The notes: generated from the sequence alone by a model not told the origin. Shown: positions 8,686-17,365, counted from the first letter of the stretch. The stretch is 64,000 bases of DNA from Sporosarcina cyprini (GCF_022048975.1 NZ_JAKMHX010000013.1:62001-126000); one strand, 5' to 3'. Translations and numbers: made by a program.

Positions 8686-9330
8686 TTAGCGTCCTTCCAA
8701 AAGGCGGCCGATTTCCAGCCAATCCGCCTCCAACCAAGGACGAAGCGAAGGCCGGTAAAAGATGGAGGCCGGATGGAATGTCGGAACAATCGAGTACGTT
8801 TTCTCCGTCCATCCAAATGTACTGCCATCTAAACTTTCTAAATGGCGGATTGGCCCTGTGATCAGCTGTCCGTGCAATTCGGTCACTTTCGCCTCTTTTC
8901 CGAGCAGACGCTGCAACCCGACATTGCCAAGGGTTACAATTAGTTTCGGCTTCACATGCGTCAGCTCATAATCCAATACGGGGGCATGAGCAATAATTTC
9001 CTTCTGCGTAGGAGGCCGGTTGTACTTCCGTTTCACGACCGTGCCATCCCGTTCCTTTTTCGTTCCCCACTTATAGGGCCTGCTGCGGACGGCACTCGTT
9101 ATGTAGACGTCTTCTCGAGTCAAACCGATTGTCGCAAGTGATTTCATGAGTTCTTTGCCCGCTCGCCCGATAAACGGGATGCCATCCACGATTTCAAATT
9201 CCCCCGGCGCTTCGCCAATGAGCATTATTTCGGGGTTTTGCGGTCCTTCTCCGTAAACGAACCCTTCAACAGGAAAGCCTTCAATTCGCTTACGTCCAAG
9301 CTCCGCAACCGATTCAGGTATCCGGAACAT
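8686..9330 (-). CDS. Uracil-DNA glycosylase superfamily protein without iron-sulfur cysteines
   Basis: 214 residues. Seen: motif 1 IGEAPGEFE (residues 38-46), VTLGNVGLQRLLG in the middle, and the C-terminal PTFHPAS, which together place it in the family 4/5 branch of uracil-DNA glycosylases. These enzymes remove uracil from DNA. Family 4 normally has four cysteines binding a [4Fe-4S] cluster, but this protein contains no cysteine at all. It sits mid-operon, three bases before the kinase gene and 14 bases after the phosphotransferase-like gene. The uracil activity itself is inference. Confidence 0.83.
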   Translation of the reverse strand: MFRIPESVAELGRKRIEGFPVEGFVYGEGPQNPEIMLIGEAPGEFEIVDGIPFIGRAGKELMKSLATIGLTREDVYITSAVRSRPYKWGTKKERDGTVVKRKYNRPPTQKEIIAHAPVLDYELTHVKPKLIVTLGNVGLQRLLGKEAKVTELHGQLITGPIRHLESLDGSTFGWTEKTYSIVPTFHPASIFYRPSLRPWLEADWLEIGRLLEGR

Positions 9331-9344
9331 CAGATCACTCCCTT

Positions 9345-10292
9345 TCAGGATTGTAATAAAGAAATCGTCTCCTCGATAAATTGCTTTCCTTTGCCCTGTT
9401 TAATCTGTTCAATCCCGTTCTCCACCCGATCATACCGGAAAGGCCGGATGACTGCGATCAAATCCGGGATGACCTGTAATTCAAGCTCCGTAAAGGGCCG
9501 CTCTCTCGTGTAGGCCGCCAAGAAGGCTTCATACCGCTCTTCTTCAGATTCTTCCCCTTTGAATCCATCATAATGCCAGGCGAGGTAGATAGCACTTGCT
9601 ACACTAAAATTCACAAAGCGCTCATCACCAGCGATATCATAATCATACACAGCAGATATCCGATTGCCATTAAAAAGCATATTGTACGGTGCCAAATCGC
9701 CTTGCGTTGCTCCGATTGGCAGGTCGTCCCAAACTTGTTCGAGTGCCGCTCGCCTAGATTCATATAGACTGCGTATCAAGTACAGTTCCTCCAGGAAGGA
9801 ACCATTCTCCTCCAGCACCCGCGTCAAGTCCAGAAAGCATAATTCATTTTCGTCGTAATCGCCGAGCGCATCAGTCGCATTGCCGCCGAACATTCCCCAG
9901 GAAGTCCCCCTGCCAAGCCGCAGCTCTCGGGAGAGGGAAAGGGCATGTTCCTTCCCCATCAAACAGGCGATCTCTTCTATCTGCCGCAGATTGATTCCTT
10001 CCACTTCTGCCCCTTCGCCTTTCCGTTCGAGAATGAACAGCAAGCCCTCATGCTCCACATAATCTGCCCCGTCCAGCGTTTTTTCAGGTCCGATATACGG
10101 CAAGCCGGACCTGCTCGCCTCATGGATAAAGGCTATTAACCTTTCAAGGAATGGTTTCTCGATTTTTTCACCCTTCAAATAAAATGTGACTCCATTCACT
10201 ACGACTTTTGCAACAAGCCTTTCTTTATCTCGCAATATTTCATAGTTCGTGAGCGGCTCCTCTGCGAACTTGCCCATCACTTCAGAAATCAA
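9345..10292 (-). CDS. Aminoglycoside phosphotransferase-like (APH/choline-kinase fold) protein
   Basis: 315 residues with a protein-kinase-like fold. Seen: a Brenner-type catalytic loop GDLAPYNMLF followed by the metal-binding AVYDYDIAGDE. The usual His of HGD is Gln here (TQGDLAPYN), as in some members. There is no direct evidence of antibiotic resistance; relatives act on many small hydroxyl substrates. The start is TTG at 10290-10292, nine bases after GGAGGGG and overlapping the end of the upstream DUF6054-like gene by 11 bases, suggesting translational coupling. An ATG at 10275-10277 is a weaker alternative. Confidence 0.75.
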   Translation of the reverse strand: MISEVMGKFAEEPLTNYEILRDKERLVAKVVVNGVTFYLKGEKIEKPFLERLIAFIHEASRSGLPYIGPEKTLDGADYVEHEGLLFILERKGEGAEVEGINLRQIEEIACLMGKEHALSLSRELRLGRGTSWGMFGGNATDALGDYDENELCFLDLTRVLEENGSFLEELYLIRSLYESRRAALEQVWDDLPIGATQGDLAPYNMLFNGNRISAVYDYDIAGDERFVNFSVASAIYLAWHYDGFKGEESEEERYEAFLAAYTRERPFTELELQVIPDLIAVIRPFRYDRVENGIEQIKQGKGKQFIEETISLLQS

Positions 10293-10644
10293 AGCGATCT
10301 TCCCCTCCGATCCGGTGAGGTGCAAGCGCTCTGGCGACGCTATTCGCAAAATTACTGCCAGCGCCCCAGTCAAAACGGAAGAACACACCTTCCGAGCTGC
10401 CAGCTGCCACCACATGGACAGTCGTCACGCCATCGAAATTATCAATAGTCGACGTCACCGACGCCCGATTATTGGACCGCATATAATACTTCTCCATGAT
10501 CAGCACATGCATTTCGTACTCGCCGACCTGACGGGAATAACTGTCAACCAGCGTCCCGCTAATGTTACGCTGCAATATTTCATTTTCAATCAAATCTCTC
10601 GCCTCTCTAGGCGATATACTCACTTGAAAAGTTTCTTTTGCCAT
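10282..10644 (-). CDS. DUF6054-like small protein
   Basis: 120 residues. No catalytic motif is visible. The sequence alternates beta-strand-like stretches (EMHVLIMEKYYMR, TTVHVVAAGSS) and ends GGEDRFDF. It resembles small uncharacterised Bacilli proteins of the DUF6054 type; I hold that name loosely. The start MAKETFQVSI follows AAGGGGG; an in-frame ATG 51 bases upstream lacks a ribosome site. It is the first gene of the operon running through the phosphotransferase-like protein, glycosylase, kinase and ABC exporter. Confidence 0.65.
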   Translation of the reverse strand: MAKETFQVSISPREARDLIENEILQRNISGTLVDSYSRQVGEYEMHVLIMEKYYMRSNNRASVTSTIDNFDGVTTVHVVAAGSSEGVFFRFDWGAGSNFANSVARALAPHRIGGEDRFDF

Positions 10645-10702
10645 TGGAATAACCCCCTTCGTTTTATTACGAAAGAAGGCAGGAAGAAGTTTCAAAATGG
10701 AA

Positions 10703-10723
10703 AAAGACCCCTTGAACAGGGGC
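10703..10723 (-). terminator. Terminator of the lipoprotein gene at 10729
   Basis: On the minus strand: CCCCTGTTCAAGGGG followed by TCTTTTT, directly after the lipoprotein stop codon. Confidence 0.8.
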
Positions 10724-10728
10724 CTGGC

Positions 10729-11373
10729 TTAGTCCTTCGAAAACTGCGTATCCTCTCGGTTGGCTACGATAAACTCGTACCAATTCGACTGCTCATAACG
10801 CAAAATATAATGGAAGTCTTCCCAATACGATTCCCGATTCGTCCGCTCAAATGCTTCGGACGTCTCTTCTTTGAGGGGATATACTTCATCCAGAATGCGT
10901 TGTTTCTCCTCATCATTTAATTCCGGCTGGACAGATTCAATAACCGTCTCCATGAGGACATTCGCATCCTCTCGTGGCGCCTCAATGCCCTCAAGTTCCA
11001 GCTTGATTGCTTTGATTTCCTTGTTTTCAGGCATCTCAATGACGCTCAGCAGAACATCTTTATCCAATTGGATGGATGCCGTCCGCATACCATCGTTCTC
11101 CAGCCATTCATAATCCTTAATTGTAAAGGGGAGTTTTCGCCTTTCTGCATTGGCATTAAACGCCTCCTCGAATTCGTCCATTGTCAAACCGATCGTCAAG
11201 TCATTCTTCACATCTGTGTCCTTGCCGTCTTCCTGTTGGTCCGTACCGGACTGTTCGCCATTCGATGTGTTGCTGTCCTTAGAGGAGTCCGACTCATCGG
11301 TTTTATTGCTGCACGCGGCCAGACTCAAGACCAATGCGAAGACAAGCAGGAGAAATGAAACCCGCTTGTTCAA
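10729..11373 (-). CDS. Exported lipoprotein, unknown function
   Basis: 214 residues. Seen: a signal peptide with lipobox LSLAAC, an Asp/Ser/Gly-rich linker of about 40 residues (disordered tether), then a mixed alpha/beta domain with no recognised motif. The lipobox cysteine predicts attachment to the outer face of the cell membrane. The start is TTG, preceded by GGAGGG. It has its own terminator and no obvious functional partner. Not recognised beyond lipoprotein. Confidence 0.85.
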   Translation of the reverse strand: MNKRVSFLLLVFALVLSLAACSNKTDESDSSKDSNTSNGEQSGTDQQEDGKDTDVKNDLTIGLTMDEFEEAFNANAERRKLPFTIKDYEWLENDGMRTASIQLDKDVLLSVIEMPENKEIKAIKLELEGIEAPREDANVLMETVIESVQPELNDEEKQRILDEVYPLKEETSEAFERTNRESYWEDFHYILRYEQSNWYEFIVANREDTQFSKD

Positions 11374-11459
11374 TCTGCTCCCTCCTATTCTTCATTCAGA
11401 GAAATCTATCCATCTTTACCCGTTCCCTCTGAGATGAATCATAGAGTCCTATTCCGTGC

Positions 11460-12533
11460 CTACCGTTTTTTAAGGCGTTTGGCATTTCGGCTATTCTTTT
11501 GGTTATGCTTCTGCGATTTGTCGTTTAATTTTGGATGCTGCTTCTTTGACTGTTGTTTCTGATACTTCGGCTTCAGCGGCCGCTCGCCTTTATAGTAGGA
11601 ACCCGTCCGTCTTTTGCGCCGCATCATGATGAACGCTAAGCCGACCAGCCATGTCAAGACGATCGTCACGTAATAAATCATCATCCGAGAATTAAAAGCG
11701 AGTTGAACCACGCTCCAGGCATCGATCTTCGATACAAACACATTGTAGGGGTTGTCTTTCATATAACGGATTGGAAGTGTGCCATCCTGCTTGTCGTAAA
11801 CCGATCCCGTCACCTCTTTGCTAACATGTATCCGTTCGCCATCTTCCGTTTCAAATGTTAGCATCAAGTAATAAATTCTGTTTTCGTATCGATTGCTTCT
11901 TCTCTCATAATAAGTATCTCCAACTTCGGCAACTGTCTCCACTTGCTCACCACGCGCAAACCTCTCTGCGACGTTTTGAATGACCGGAATCGCTGTCCAG
12001 TAGGAGTACAAGAGACCGATCGCGATAACGCCCAGAAAAATGTATGGAGAAAAAATGTTGAACAGCTTGTCTTGTCGATCCAACCATCGATTGAACGCCG
12101 GTATTTTCAACAATATATACAAAAGGTAACCCAGTGGGTAGACCGACCAGATGAGCAACAAAATCGGAAACTCACTGAATGAGCCCTTTACATCCAAATC
12201 ACTGTAGAAACTTTGCCCAATTTGAAAAACCGGAATGGTTTCGTATACTTCCACTGCTTCGAACTGTTCCTTCGTCAATTGGACAAACGTTCCCGGATCC
12301 AGCCTAATCGGATTTCTCCATTGATCCATCATTTGCAGCGTTGCAATATAATCCAGATCACCGAACAAATCCTTCACGCCTGTCTTGCCGTACACCATCG
12401 CTTCCGTCTGCTCACCTTTTGATTCTTGTCGTACTTCCAGAAACTCTGTCAAATCTTCAATGAACAAACTGACAAACACATAACAGACAAAAAGCAAGAT
12501 ACCCTCTTTCGCAATCTTCTTCATTAATTTCAT
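11460..12533 (-). CDS. Membrane protein with DUF3592-like external domain
   Basis: 357 residues. Seen: an N-terminal membrane segment, three more around residues 125-185 and 275-305, and a soluble stretch with TFETEDGERIHVSKEV and LPIRYMKDNPYNVF. The latter resembles the 'dG...G..v.V.YdP.nP' pattern of DUF3592 domains. The C-terminal 50 residues are extremely basic (Lys/Arg/Gln/Asn-rich) and probably cytosolic and disordered, perhaps contacting nucleic acid or phospholipid. An AAGGAG site precedes the ATG. Function unknown. Confidence 0.7.
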   Translation of the reverse strand: MKLMKKIAKEGILLFVCYVFVSLFIEDLTEFLEVRQESKGEQTEAMVYGKTGVKDLFGDLDYIATLQMMDQWRNPIRLDPGTFVQLTKEQFEAVEVYETIPVFQIGQSFYSDLDVKGSFSEFPILLLIWSVYPLGYLLYILLKIPAFNRWLDRQDKLFNIFSPYIFLGVIAIGLLYSYWTAIPVIQNVAERFARGEQVETVAEVGDTYYERRSNRYENRIYYLMLTFETEDGERIHVSKEVTGSVYDKQDGTLPIRYMKDNPYNVFVSKIDAWSVVQLAFNSRMMIYYVTIVLTWLVGLAFIMMRRKRRTGSYYKGERPLKPKYQKQQSKKQHPKLNDKSQKHNQKNSRNAKRLKKR

Positions 12534-12669
12534 CTGATTCTCCTTATACTTTACAACTATGTACCAGTTTGCTAGAAAGTTGGGGTGGATACAAGTGATA
12601 ACAATTGGGATTGATTTGTTGGGGAGGAGATTTTCTTTTACATGGAGTGTTTTGGTTTGGGGGGACGGT

Positions 12670-12899
12670 TATGCGCGAGTGAGACCGGGGTATGCGCGGG
12701 TGCCCCTGGGTATGCGCGGGTGGCTCGGGCTTATGCGCGGGTGGAACCTAGTTATGCGTGGGTGGCACCCGGTTATGCGCGGGTGGCTCCTGGTTATGCG
12801 CGGGTGGCTCCCGGGTATGCGCGGGTGGCAGCCGATTATGCGTGGGTGGCTCCTGGTTATGCGCGGGTGGCTCCCGGGTATGCGTGGGTGCCACCAGAC
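12670..12899. repeat. Intergenic tandem array 1: 11 units of 21 bp (core TATGCGCGGGTGG)
   Basis: Eleven consecutive units begin with TATGCG at 12670, 12691, 12711, 12732, 12753, 12774, 12795, 12816, 12837, 12858 and 12879. Every step is 21 bp except one of 20. The first 13 bases (TATGCGYGGGTGG) are nearly invariant; the last eight vary (GCTCCTGG, GCTCCCGG, AACCTAG). The period is a multiple of three, so all + frames stay open and give repeated peptides that are almost surely not made. It lies between the start of the 357-residue membrane protein gene and the niaP terminator. The GC content is clearly higher than the surroundings. Confidence 0.95.
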
Positions 12900-12958
12900 A
12901 TCTTAGTTTTCGCGAATCTTCTTATTCCTACGTAATTCCGGTTTCTATCCACATAATA

Positions 12959-12981
12959 AAAGAGCCGCTCCCAGGCGGCTC
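12959..12981 (-). terminator. Terminator of niaP
   Basis: GAGCCGC/GCGGCTC hairpin with a six-base loop, followed on the minus strand by TTTTATT, three bases after the niaP stop. Confidence 0.9.
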
Positions 12982-12983
12982 CT

Positions 12984-14186
12984 TCATTCCAGTTCCATTT
13001 GTTTCGTTTCCGTTCCTAGCGTTAGTACCGCGATAACACCAATTAGTATCGCGCCGCAAAAGATGGAGAAGATGACCCCGAAATCGTAGCCTGCGGTCAG
13101 CAGCCAGCCGACAAGCAAGGGACCGAAGATGCCGCCGATCCGTCCGACCGCAGCGGCCATCCCGGAACCCGTGGCACGTACTTCTGTCGGATATTGCTCG
13201 GGAGAATAAGCATACAATGCGCCCCATGCACCCAAGTTAAAAAACGACAGGAATGCGCCCGAGGTGAGAAGCCAGACAAGGTGATCGGCATTGCCGAAGA
13301 AGAACGCGCTGGCCGCTGTTCCCAGAAGATAGGTGGCCAGCACAAATTTCCTTCCTGCCCGTTCGATCAGCCAAGCGGCCGTGAAGTATCCCGGCAGTTG
13401 AGCCAATGTCATCAAAAGTACATAGCCGAAGCTTTTGATCATATCAAACCCTTTGAGGACCATGACGCTCGGCAGCCACAGGAACATGCCATAGTAGGAA
13501 AAGACAACGGTGAACCAGACAATCCACAGCATGAGCGTCCGGCGTCCATATGGCTTGATCCAAATAGATTTTATTTTGAACCAGACCGATTGCTTCGGCT
13601 TGCCTTCTGCCTCAAACTTCGGGGAGTCCGGCAAGTTTCGCCGCAAATAAATTGCGTAGAATGCAGGCAGTGCCGTTAGCACTAATGCCACCCGCCAGCC
13701 GAATTCCGGAATGATAAAGTATGCAATCAACGCGGCAATCAGCCAACCGACCGCCCAAAAGCTTTCCAGCAGGACGACCACCCGGCCCCGTTCATGTGCC
13801 TTTACACTTTCAGAGACTAGCGTGGAGGCGACCGGCAATTCTCCGCCAAGCCCCGCCCCTACGAGAAACCGGAGTAGTAAAAAGATAAGCAGCGTGGAAG
13901 TGAGGGCCGACAAGCCGCTCGCCACGGAAAAGAGGACGAGGGTCATCATAAATACTGACTTCCGCCCAATCCGATCCGCCAGCAAACCGAATGCAAATGC
14001 GCCGACCGCCATCCCGATCGAGTTAACACTGCCGATCCAGCCCATCTCCGCAGGGGATAAATGCCACTCCACCGCGACTGCAGCGATGACAAAGGACAAG
14101 ATCCCCACATCCATTGCATCAAACATCCAACCCGTTCCGGCGATGGCTAACAGCCGGTTACGGGATAATTTCTTTGTTGTTTTCAA
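12984..14186 (-). CDS. niaP: Niacin/nicotinamide transporter NiaP (MFS)
   Basis: 400 residues with twelve membrane segments, sugar-porter-like MFS. Seen: GLLADRIGRK between helices 2 and 3, RFLVGAGLGGELP in helix 4, and FSYYGMFLWLPSVM and FNLGAWGALYAYSPEQYP in the second half. The whole length closely follows B. subtilis NiaP (YceI). Imports nicotinate for NAD synthesis. The start is TTG at 14184-14186 after GAGGAGA; 12 additional codons upstream overlap the operator and are unlikely to be translated. A NiaR-type operator overlaps the promoter, which supports the substrate assignment independently of homology. Confidence 0.92.
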   Translation of the reverse strand: MKTTKKLSRNRLLAIAGTGWMFDAMDVGILSFVIAAVAVEWHLSPAEMGWIGSVNSIGMAVGAFAFGLLADRIGRKSVFMMTLVLFSVASGLSALTSTLLIFLLLRFLVGAGLGGELPVASTLVSESVKAHERGRVVVLLESFWAVGWLIAALIAYFIIPEFGWRVALVLTALPAFYAIYLRRNLPDSPKFEAEGKPKQSVWFKIKSIWIKPYGRRTLMLWIVWFTVVFSYYGMFLWLPSVMVLKGFDMIKSFGYVLLMTLAQLPGYFTAAWLIERAGRKFVLATYLLGTAASAFFFGNADHLVWLLTSGAFLSFFNLGAWGALYAYSPEQYPTEVRATGSGMAAAVGRIGGIFGPLLVGWLLTAGYDFGVIFSIFCGAILIGVIAVLTLGTETKQMELE

Positions 14187-14204
14187 GTGAAAAAATCTCC
14201 TCGC

Positions 14205-14228
14205 TTGTAAGTGTCTTGACACGTGTAA
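14205..14228 (-). promoter_or_regulatory. NiaR-like operator of niaP
   Basis: Contains GTGTC-TT-GACAC, an inverted repeat with further symmetry in the arms (TTGTAA on one side, TTACA on the other). This matches the ACA-N-GTGT...ACAC-N-TGT type recognised by the nicotinate-responsive repressor NiaR in Firmicutes. It starts at the -10 element. Confidence 0.65.
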
Positions 14229-14256
14229 TTATAGTTCGAGATTCACAACTTAACAA
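14228..14256 (-). promoter_or_regulatory. Sigma-A promoter of niaP
   Basis: Minus strand: TTGTTA at 14256-14251, 17-bp spacer, perfect TATAAT at 14233-14228, with the operator immediately downstream. Confidence 0.75.
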
Positions 14257-14320
14257 GAAGATTTTTTCCAAAGAGGCTCCTTTTCATTCTAGAAGATCGT
14301 TCTTCCCTACGTATTCATGC

Positions 14321-15460
14321 TTATACAATCAGCTTCCCATCCACCATTCTTGCAAAAACACCGACCTGATCCTTCTCTACCAAATGACATTCAGTCCCTA
14401 CCCACAGTTCAGTGCCTGCTCTCGCCATTCCGATGGTGATTGTGCCTGACTCACTCGTTTTCAAAACTGTCTTCCCACCTGTCGATGAACCAGATTCTAA
14501 GACGGAAATTTTTTGATCCGCATACATCTCTCCGCCCCTGCAGATGCCTTCCACGTAGACATCTCTTCTAGCGGATACGGAACAATTGCAAAGACCTCTA
14601 TCTGTCACCGTAATCGTTCCGTTGCAAGTGAGGACACTATTGAGTGCATATGGCAACTCCAGAAGGGAATCGAGCTTTCCATCCTCTGCATGGCGGTCAT
14701 GCATCTGTCTTGCCTCTCTCACAAGCCGGGAAAAATCCTGGGCATTTCGGACGCCAGACTTCACAGTATCGGACAAAACATTGTACAGGTGGTCGGCTAA
14801 TACCTCCCAATCATCCGAAAGCTGCGATGTATGTTTTTTCACCTTTTGAATAAACTCCTGTTTCATCCTCTGGAATGGAAGGAACTTCTCCTCCAGAATC
14901 CAGTGGAAGAGACGGTTCAGTTCCGCCGCATCAATCTCCTCAGGAGACCTGTCCCGTACAACAAGAATTTCACTGATCGCCCGGTCGATGCGTTCCAAGT
15001 AGTGGACGACCCCTTCCAGCCGTAGAGACAATTCATTTTCCAATGCATCGCGGACGCCAACATGAATGGCAGAGGACAGCACATTGCCGCTAATCCGTAC
15101 TGTCCTTTCCCCTTCCACAATTGCTTTTTGAACAGTGCCTCCGATCATAATGCTTCCGACTGATTCAATGAACAGAGAGGGTTGGACATTGCCTGTAATG
15201 TGAAGATCTCCGCTTGATCTGAGATTTCCGGTACTGCGATCCACGTCGCCATTCATCATCAAAGCCGTGCCTTCACTGTTCGCCAAGTCTTCCGTTTGTT
15301 GACGCCGGAACGCCTTCAATTCTACCGCCTGGCCAGGCACATACAATTCCGTCAGCAATTCAATGTCCATCTCTTTTCTCTTTTTCAAACCCAGTTCCAC
15401 AAGCGCCTGCTCAATTGCCTCTTCCAATGTTGACGCCTTGACTACGACAGACTCCACCAT
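14321..15460 (-). CDS. FapA-like (DUF342) polymer-forming protein
   Basis: 379 residues. Seen: an N-terminal Jag-N-like segment (VVVKASTLEEAIEQAL), then two beta-helix stretches of short repeats such as SGDLHITGNVQPSLFIES and GTITVTDRGLCNCSVSA, separated by a long alpha-helical region (about 150-270) likely to be a coiled coil. This is the FapA/DUF342 architecture. Bacterial members are linked with cell-envelope or cytoskeletal-like assemblies, but no biochemical role is established. Preceded by GGGACGAGG. Monocistronic. Confidence 0.8.
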   Translation of the reverse strand: MVESVVVKASTLEEAIEQALVELGLKKRKEMDIELLTELYVPGQAVELKAFRRQQTEDLANSEGTALMMNGDVDRSTGNLRSSGDLHITGNVQPSLFIESVGSIMIGGTVQKAIVEGERTVRISGNVLSSAIHVGVRDALENELSLRLEGVVHYLERIDRAISEILVVRDRSPEEIDAAELNRLFHWILEEKFLPFQRMKQEFIQKVKKHTSQLSDDWEVLADHLYNVLSDTVKSGVRNAQDFSRLVREARQMHDRHAEDGKLDSLLELPYALNSVLTCNGTITVTDRGLCNCSVSARRDVYVEGICRGGEMYADQKISVLESGSSTGGKTVLKTSESGTITIGMARAGTELWVGTECHLVEKDQVGVFARMVDGKLIV

Positions 15461-15579
15461 ACCTCGTCCCTTCTTCCCGGCTCCTTTTTTTCTATCGTAG
15501 CATAGACGCCTTCCCGGCGCGCTCGGCTAAAGGTAATGAAAACACAAATAGCTATTAAATTACCTTATTTTCCGGTAAA

Positions 15580-15613
15580 AAAAGATCCACCTACCTTGAT
15601 GGTAGATGGATCT
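15580..15613 (-). terminator. Terminator of the yclNOPQ operon
   Basis: AGATCCACCTACC/GGTAGATGGATCT hairpin with one mismatch and a four-base loop, T-run on the minus strand. Confidence 0.85.
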
Positions 15614-15620
15614 TGTGATT

Positions 15621-16580
15621 TTATAGTCCTGCTTCTACTTCCGAAATCATTTCTTTCATTGAAATCAAACCGCCACCGGACAAGTACCAGTACTCACCGT
15701 TCAAGTAAACGATTTTTCCGTTTTGATACGCATTTGTCTTTTTGACAAGGTCGTTCTCGATGGAACCTTTTGCGCTCGCCCCGTTGCCGATAGCCGCATC
15801 GCGGTCAACGACATAAAGGATGTCTGGATTCTTTTCTAAAATATATTCAAATGTAATGTTTTGGCCGTGTGTAGAGATTTCAATTTTTTCGTCTGCCGGC
15901 TGGACGCCAAACACGTCATGGATCAAGCCGAAGCGTGAACTTGGGCCGTATGCGCTCACTTTACCTTCTGTTGCAAGCACGATCAATCCTTTTGCATCCA
16001 AACCTTCAGTTTTTTCTTTGACTGCTTCAATACGCTTATCGATGTCTTCCAGTTCCGCTTTCACTTGATCTTCTTTGCCGAAAATCTCACCCATCAATTC
16101 CGCATTATGCTTGAACGATTCCATGTAGTTCGCTGTATCCAAGCCAACATAGACAGTTGGAGCGATTTCAGCAAATTGGTCATACAAATCCGCTTGACGA
16201 GCCGAAATGAAAATGACATCCGGCTTCAACGCGTGGATCGCTTCGAAATCAGGTTCCTTCAAGCTGCCTAGGTTTGCATACTTGTCATCATCATATTTGG
16301 ACAGGTAACCTGGTACGTTAGCGCGTGGCAGACCTGCTACTTCAACGCCTAGATCATCTAAAGTATCGAGAGTACCGAAGTCGAACACGACAACTTTTTC
16401 AGGATTTTTTGGAACTTCCACGTCTCCATATTCATGTTTGACAGAAACTGTTTCCGATTGTGCAGGCTCTGAAGAACCATTGGAATCTTTTGATGACGAT
16501 TTGTCGTCTGATTTGCTTCCGCAAGCGGCAAGTACAAGCATTAATGCTGCAAGCAGCAGCGTAATTGAGAACTTTTTCAT
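15621..16580 (-). CDS. yclQ: Siderophore-binding lipoprotein (YclQ/FatB-like)
   Basis: 319 residues. Extracellular solute-binding protein of a class III iron-siderophore importer. Seen: lipobox VLAAC, a Ser/Asp-rich tether, then a periplasmic-binding-protein fold with EKVVVFDFGTLDTL, LKEPDFEAIHALKPDVIFIS and the C-terminal NGEYWYLSGGG. The likeness to B. subtilis YclQ, the petrobactin receptor, is strong, so petrobactin or a catecholate is the likely ligand (inference). It is the last gene of yclN-yclO-yclP-yclQ. The ribosome site AAAGGATGG precedes the ATG. Confidence 0.92.
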   Translation of the reverse strand: MKKFSITLLLAALMLVLAACGSKSDDKSSSKDSNGSSEPAQSETVSVKHEYGDVEVPKNPEKVVVFDFGTLDTLDDLGVEVAGLPRANVPGYLSKYDDDKYANLGSLKEPDFEAIHALKPDVIFISARQADLYDQFAEIAPTVYVGLDTANYMESFKHNAELMGEIFGKEDQVKAELEDIDKRIEAVKEKTEGLDAKGLIVLATEGKVSAYGPSSRFGLIHDVFGVQPADEKIEISTHGQNITFEYILEKNPDILYVVDRDAAIGNGASAKGSIENDLVKKTNAYQNGKIVYLNGEYWYLSGGGLISMKEMISEVEAGL

Positions 16581-16603
16581 CCTAAACCATCCTTTTATCG
16601 TTT

Positions 16604-17365
16604 TTATGAATTAAAGTACACACAAATATTACAGTTGTTCATCTTTTGTATCGGGATATCCATGTCATAAATTTCTTTTAGCGCGTCCGAATTGATAATT
16701 TCCTCTGTCGGACCGTCTTTGACGACACGGCCATCCTTCAGAGCGACAATCCGGTCGGAATAAACCGATGCGAAATTGATATCATGCAAAACGATGACAA
16801 CTGTTTTCCCAAGATCCTCAACGAGACGTCGCAAAATCTTCATTATTTGAACCGAGTGTTTCATATCGAGATTGTTGAGTGGTTCGTCAAGCAAGATATA
16901 ATCCGTATCCTGGGCGATAACCATGGCAATAAATGCCCTTTGGCGCTGCCCGCCTGATAATTCATCCAAATATTCATGTTGCATATCCATTAGTTCCATA
17001 TACTCCATCGCCTGTTCGACGATTCGGATATCCTCGGCATTTAAATGGCCCTTGGAATGAGGGAAACGGCCAAACGAAACAAGCTCTCGTATGGTCAAAC
17101 GGACATTCATGTAGTTGGATTGCCGCAGGATTGATACCCGCTTTGAAAAATCATTGGACTTCATTTTCTTGACGTTATCATTGTCGACTAGCACTTCACC
17201 TGTATCTGCATCAAGCAGACGGCTTACCATCGAAAGGAGTGTCGATTTTCCCGCACCATTCGGACCGATGAAAGAAGTGATTTTACCGCGGTGAATATTG
17301 ACATTCACCTTTTCCACAACCGCTTTCTTCCCATAAAACTTCGACAGCTCACGAACTTGAATCAT
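16604..17365 (-). CDS. yclP: Iron-siderophore ABC transporter ATPase
   Basis: 253 residues. Energises the YclN/YclO channel. Seen: Walker A GPNGAGKST, signature LSGGQRQRAFIAM, Walker B YILLDEPLNNLD and the H-loop VLHDINFA, with typical FecE/FhuC spacing. It overlaps yclO by four bases (ATGA), indicating coupled translation, and precedes yclQ by 23 bases. Confidence 0.95.
   Translation of the reverse strand: MIQVRELSKFYGKKAVVEKVNVNIHRGKITSFIGPNGAGKSTLLSMVSRLLDADTGEVLVDNDNVKKMKSNDFSKRVSILRQSNYMNVRLTIRELVSFGRFPHSKGHLNAEDIRIVEQAMEYMELMDMQHEYLDELSGGQRQRAFIAMVIAQDTDYILLDEPLNNLDMKHSVQIMKILRRLVEDLGKTVVIVLHDINFASVYSDRIVALKDGRVVKDGPTEEIINSDALKEIYDMDIPIQKMNNCNICVYFNS

Noticed and set aside
9345..10292. 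Calling the APH-fold protein an aminoglycoside resistance enzyme
   Set aside because: Only the general fold motifs are seen, with Gln replacing the usual His; nothing shows antibiotic specificity.
12559..13036. Three overlapping plus-strand open frames with MRGW-, YARV- and CAGG-type peptide repeats
   Set aside because: They are by-products of a 21-bp tandem repeat that keeps every frame open; no ribosome site fits and three frames cannot all be real.
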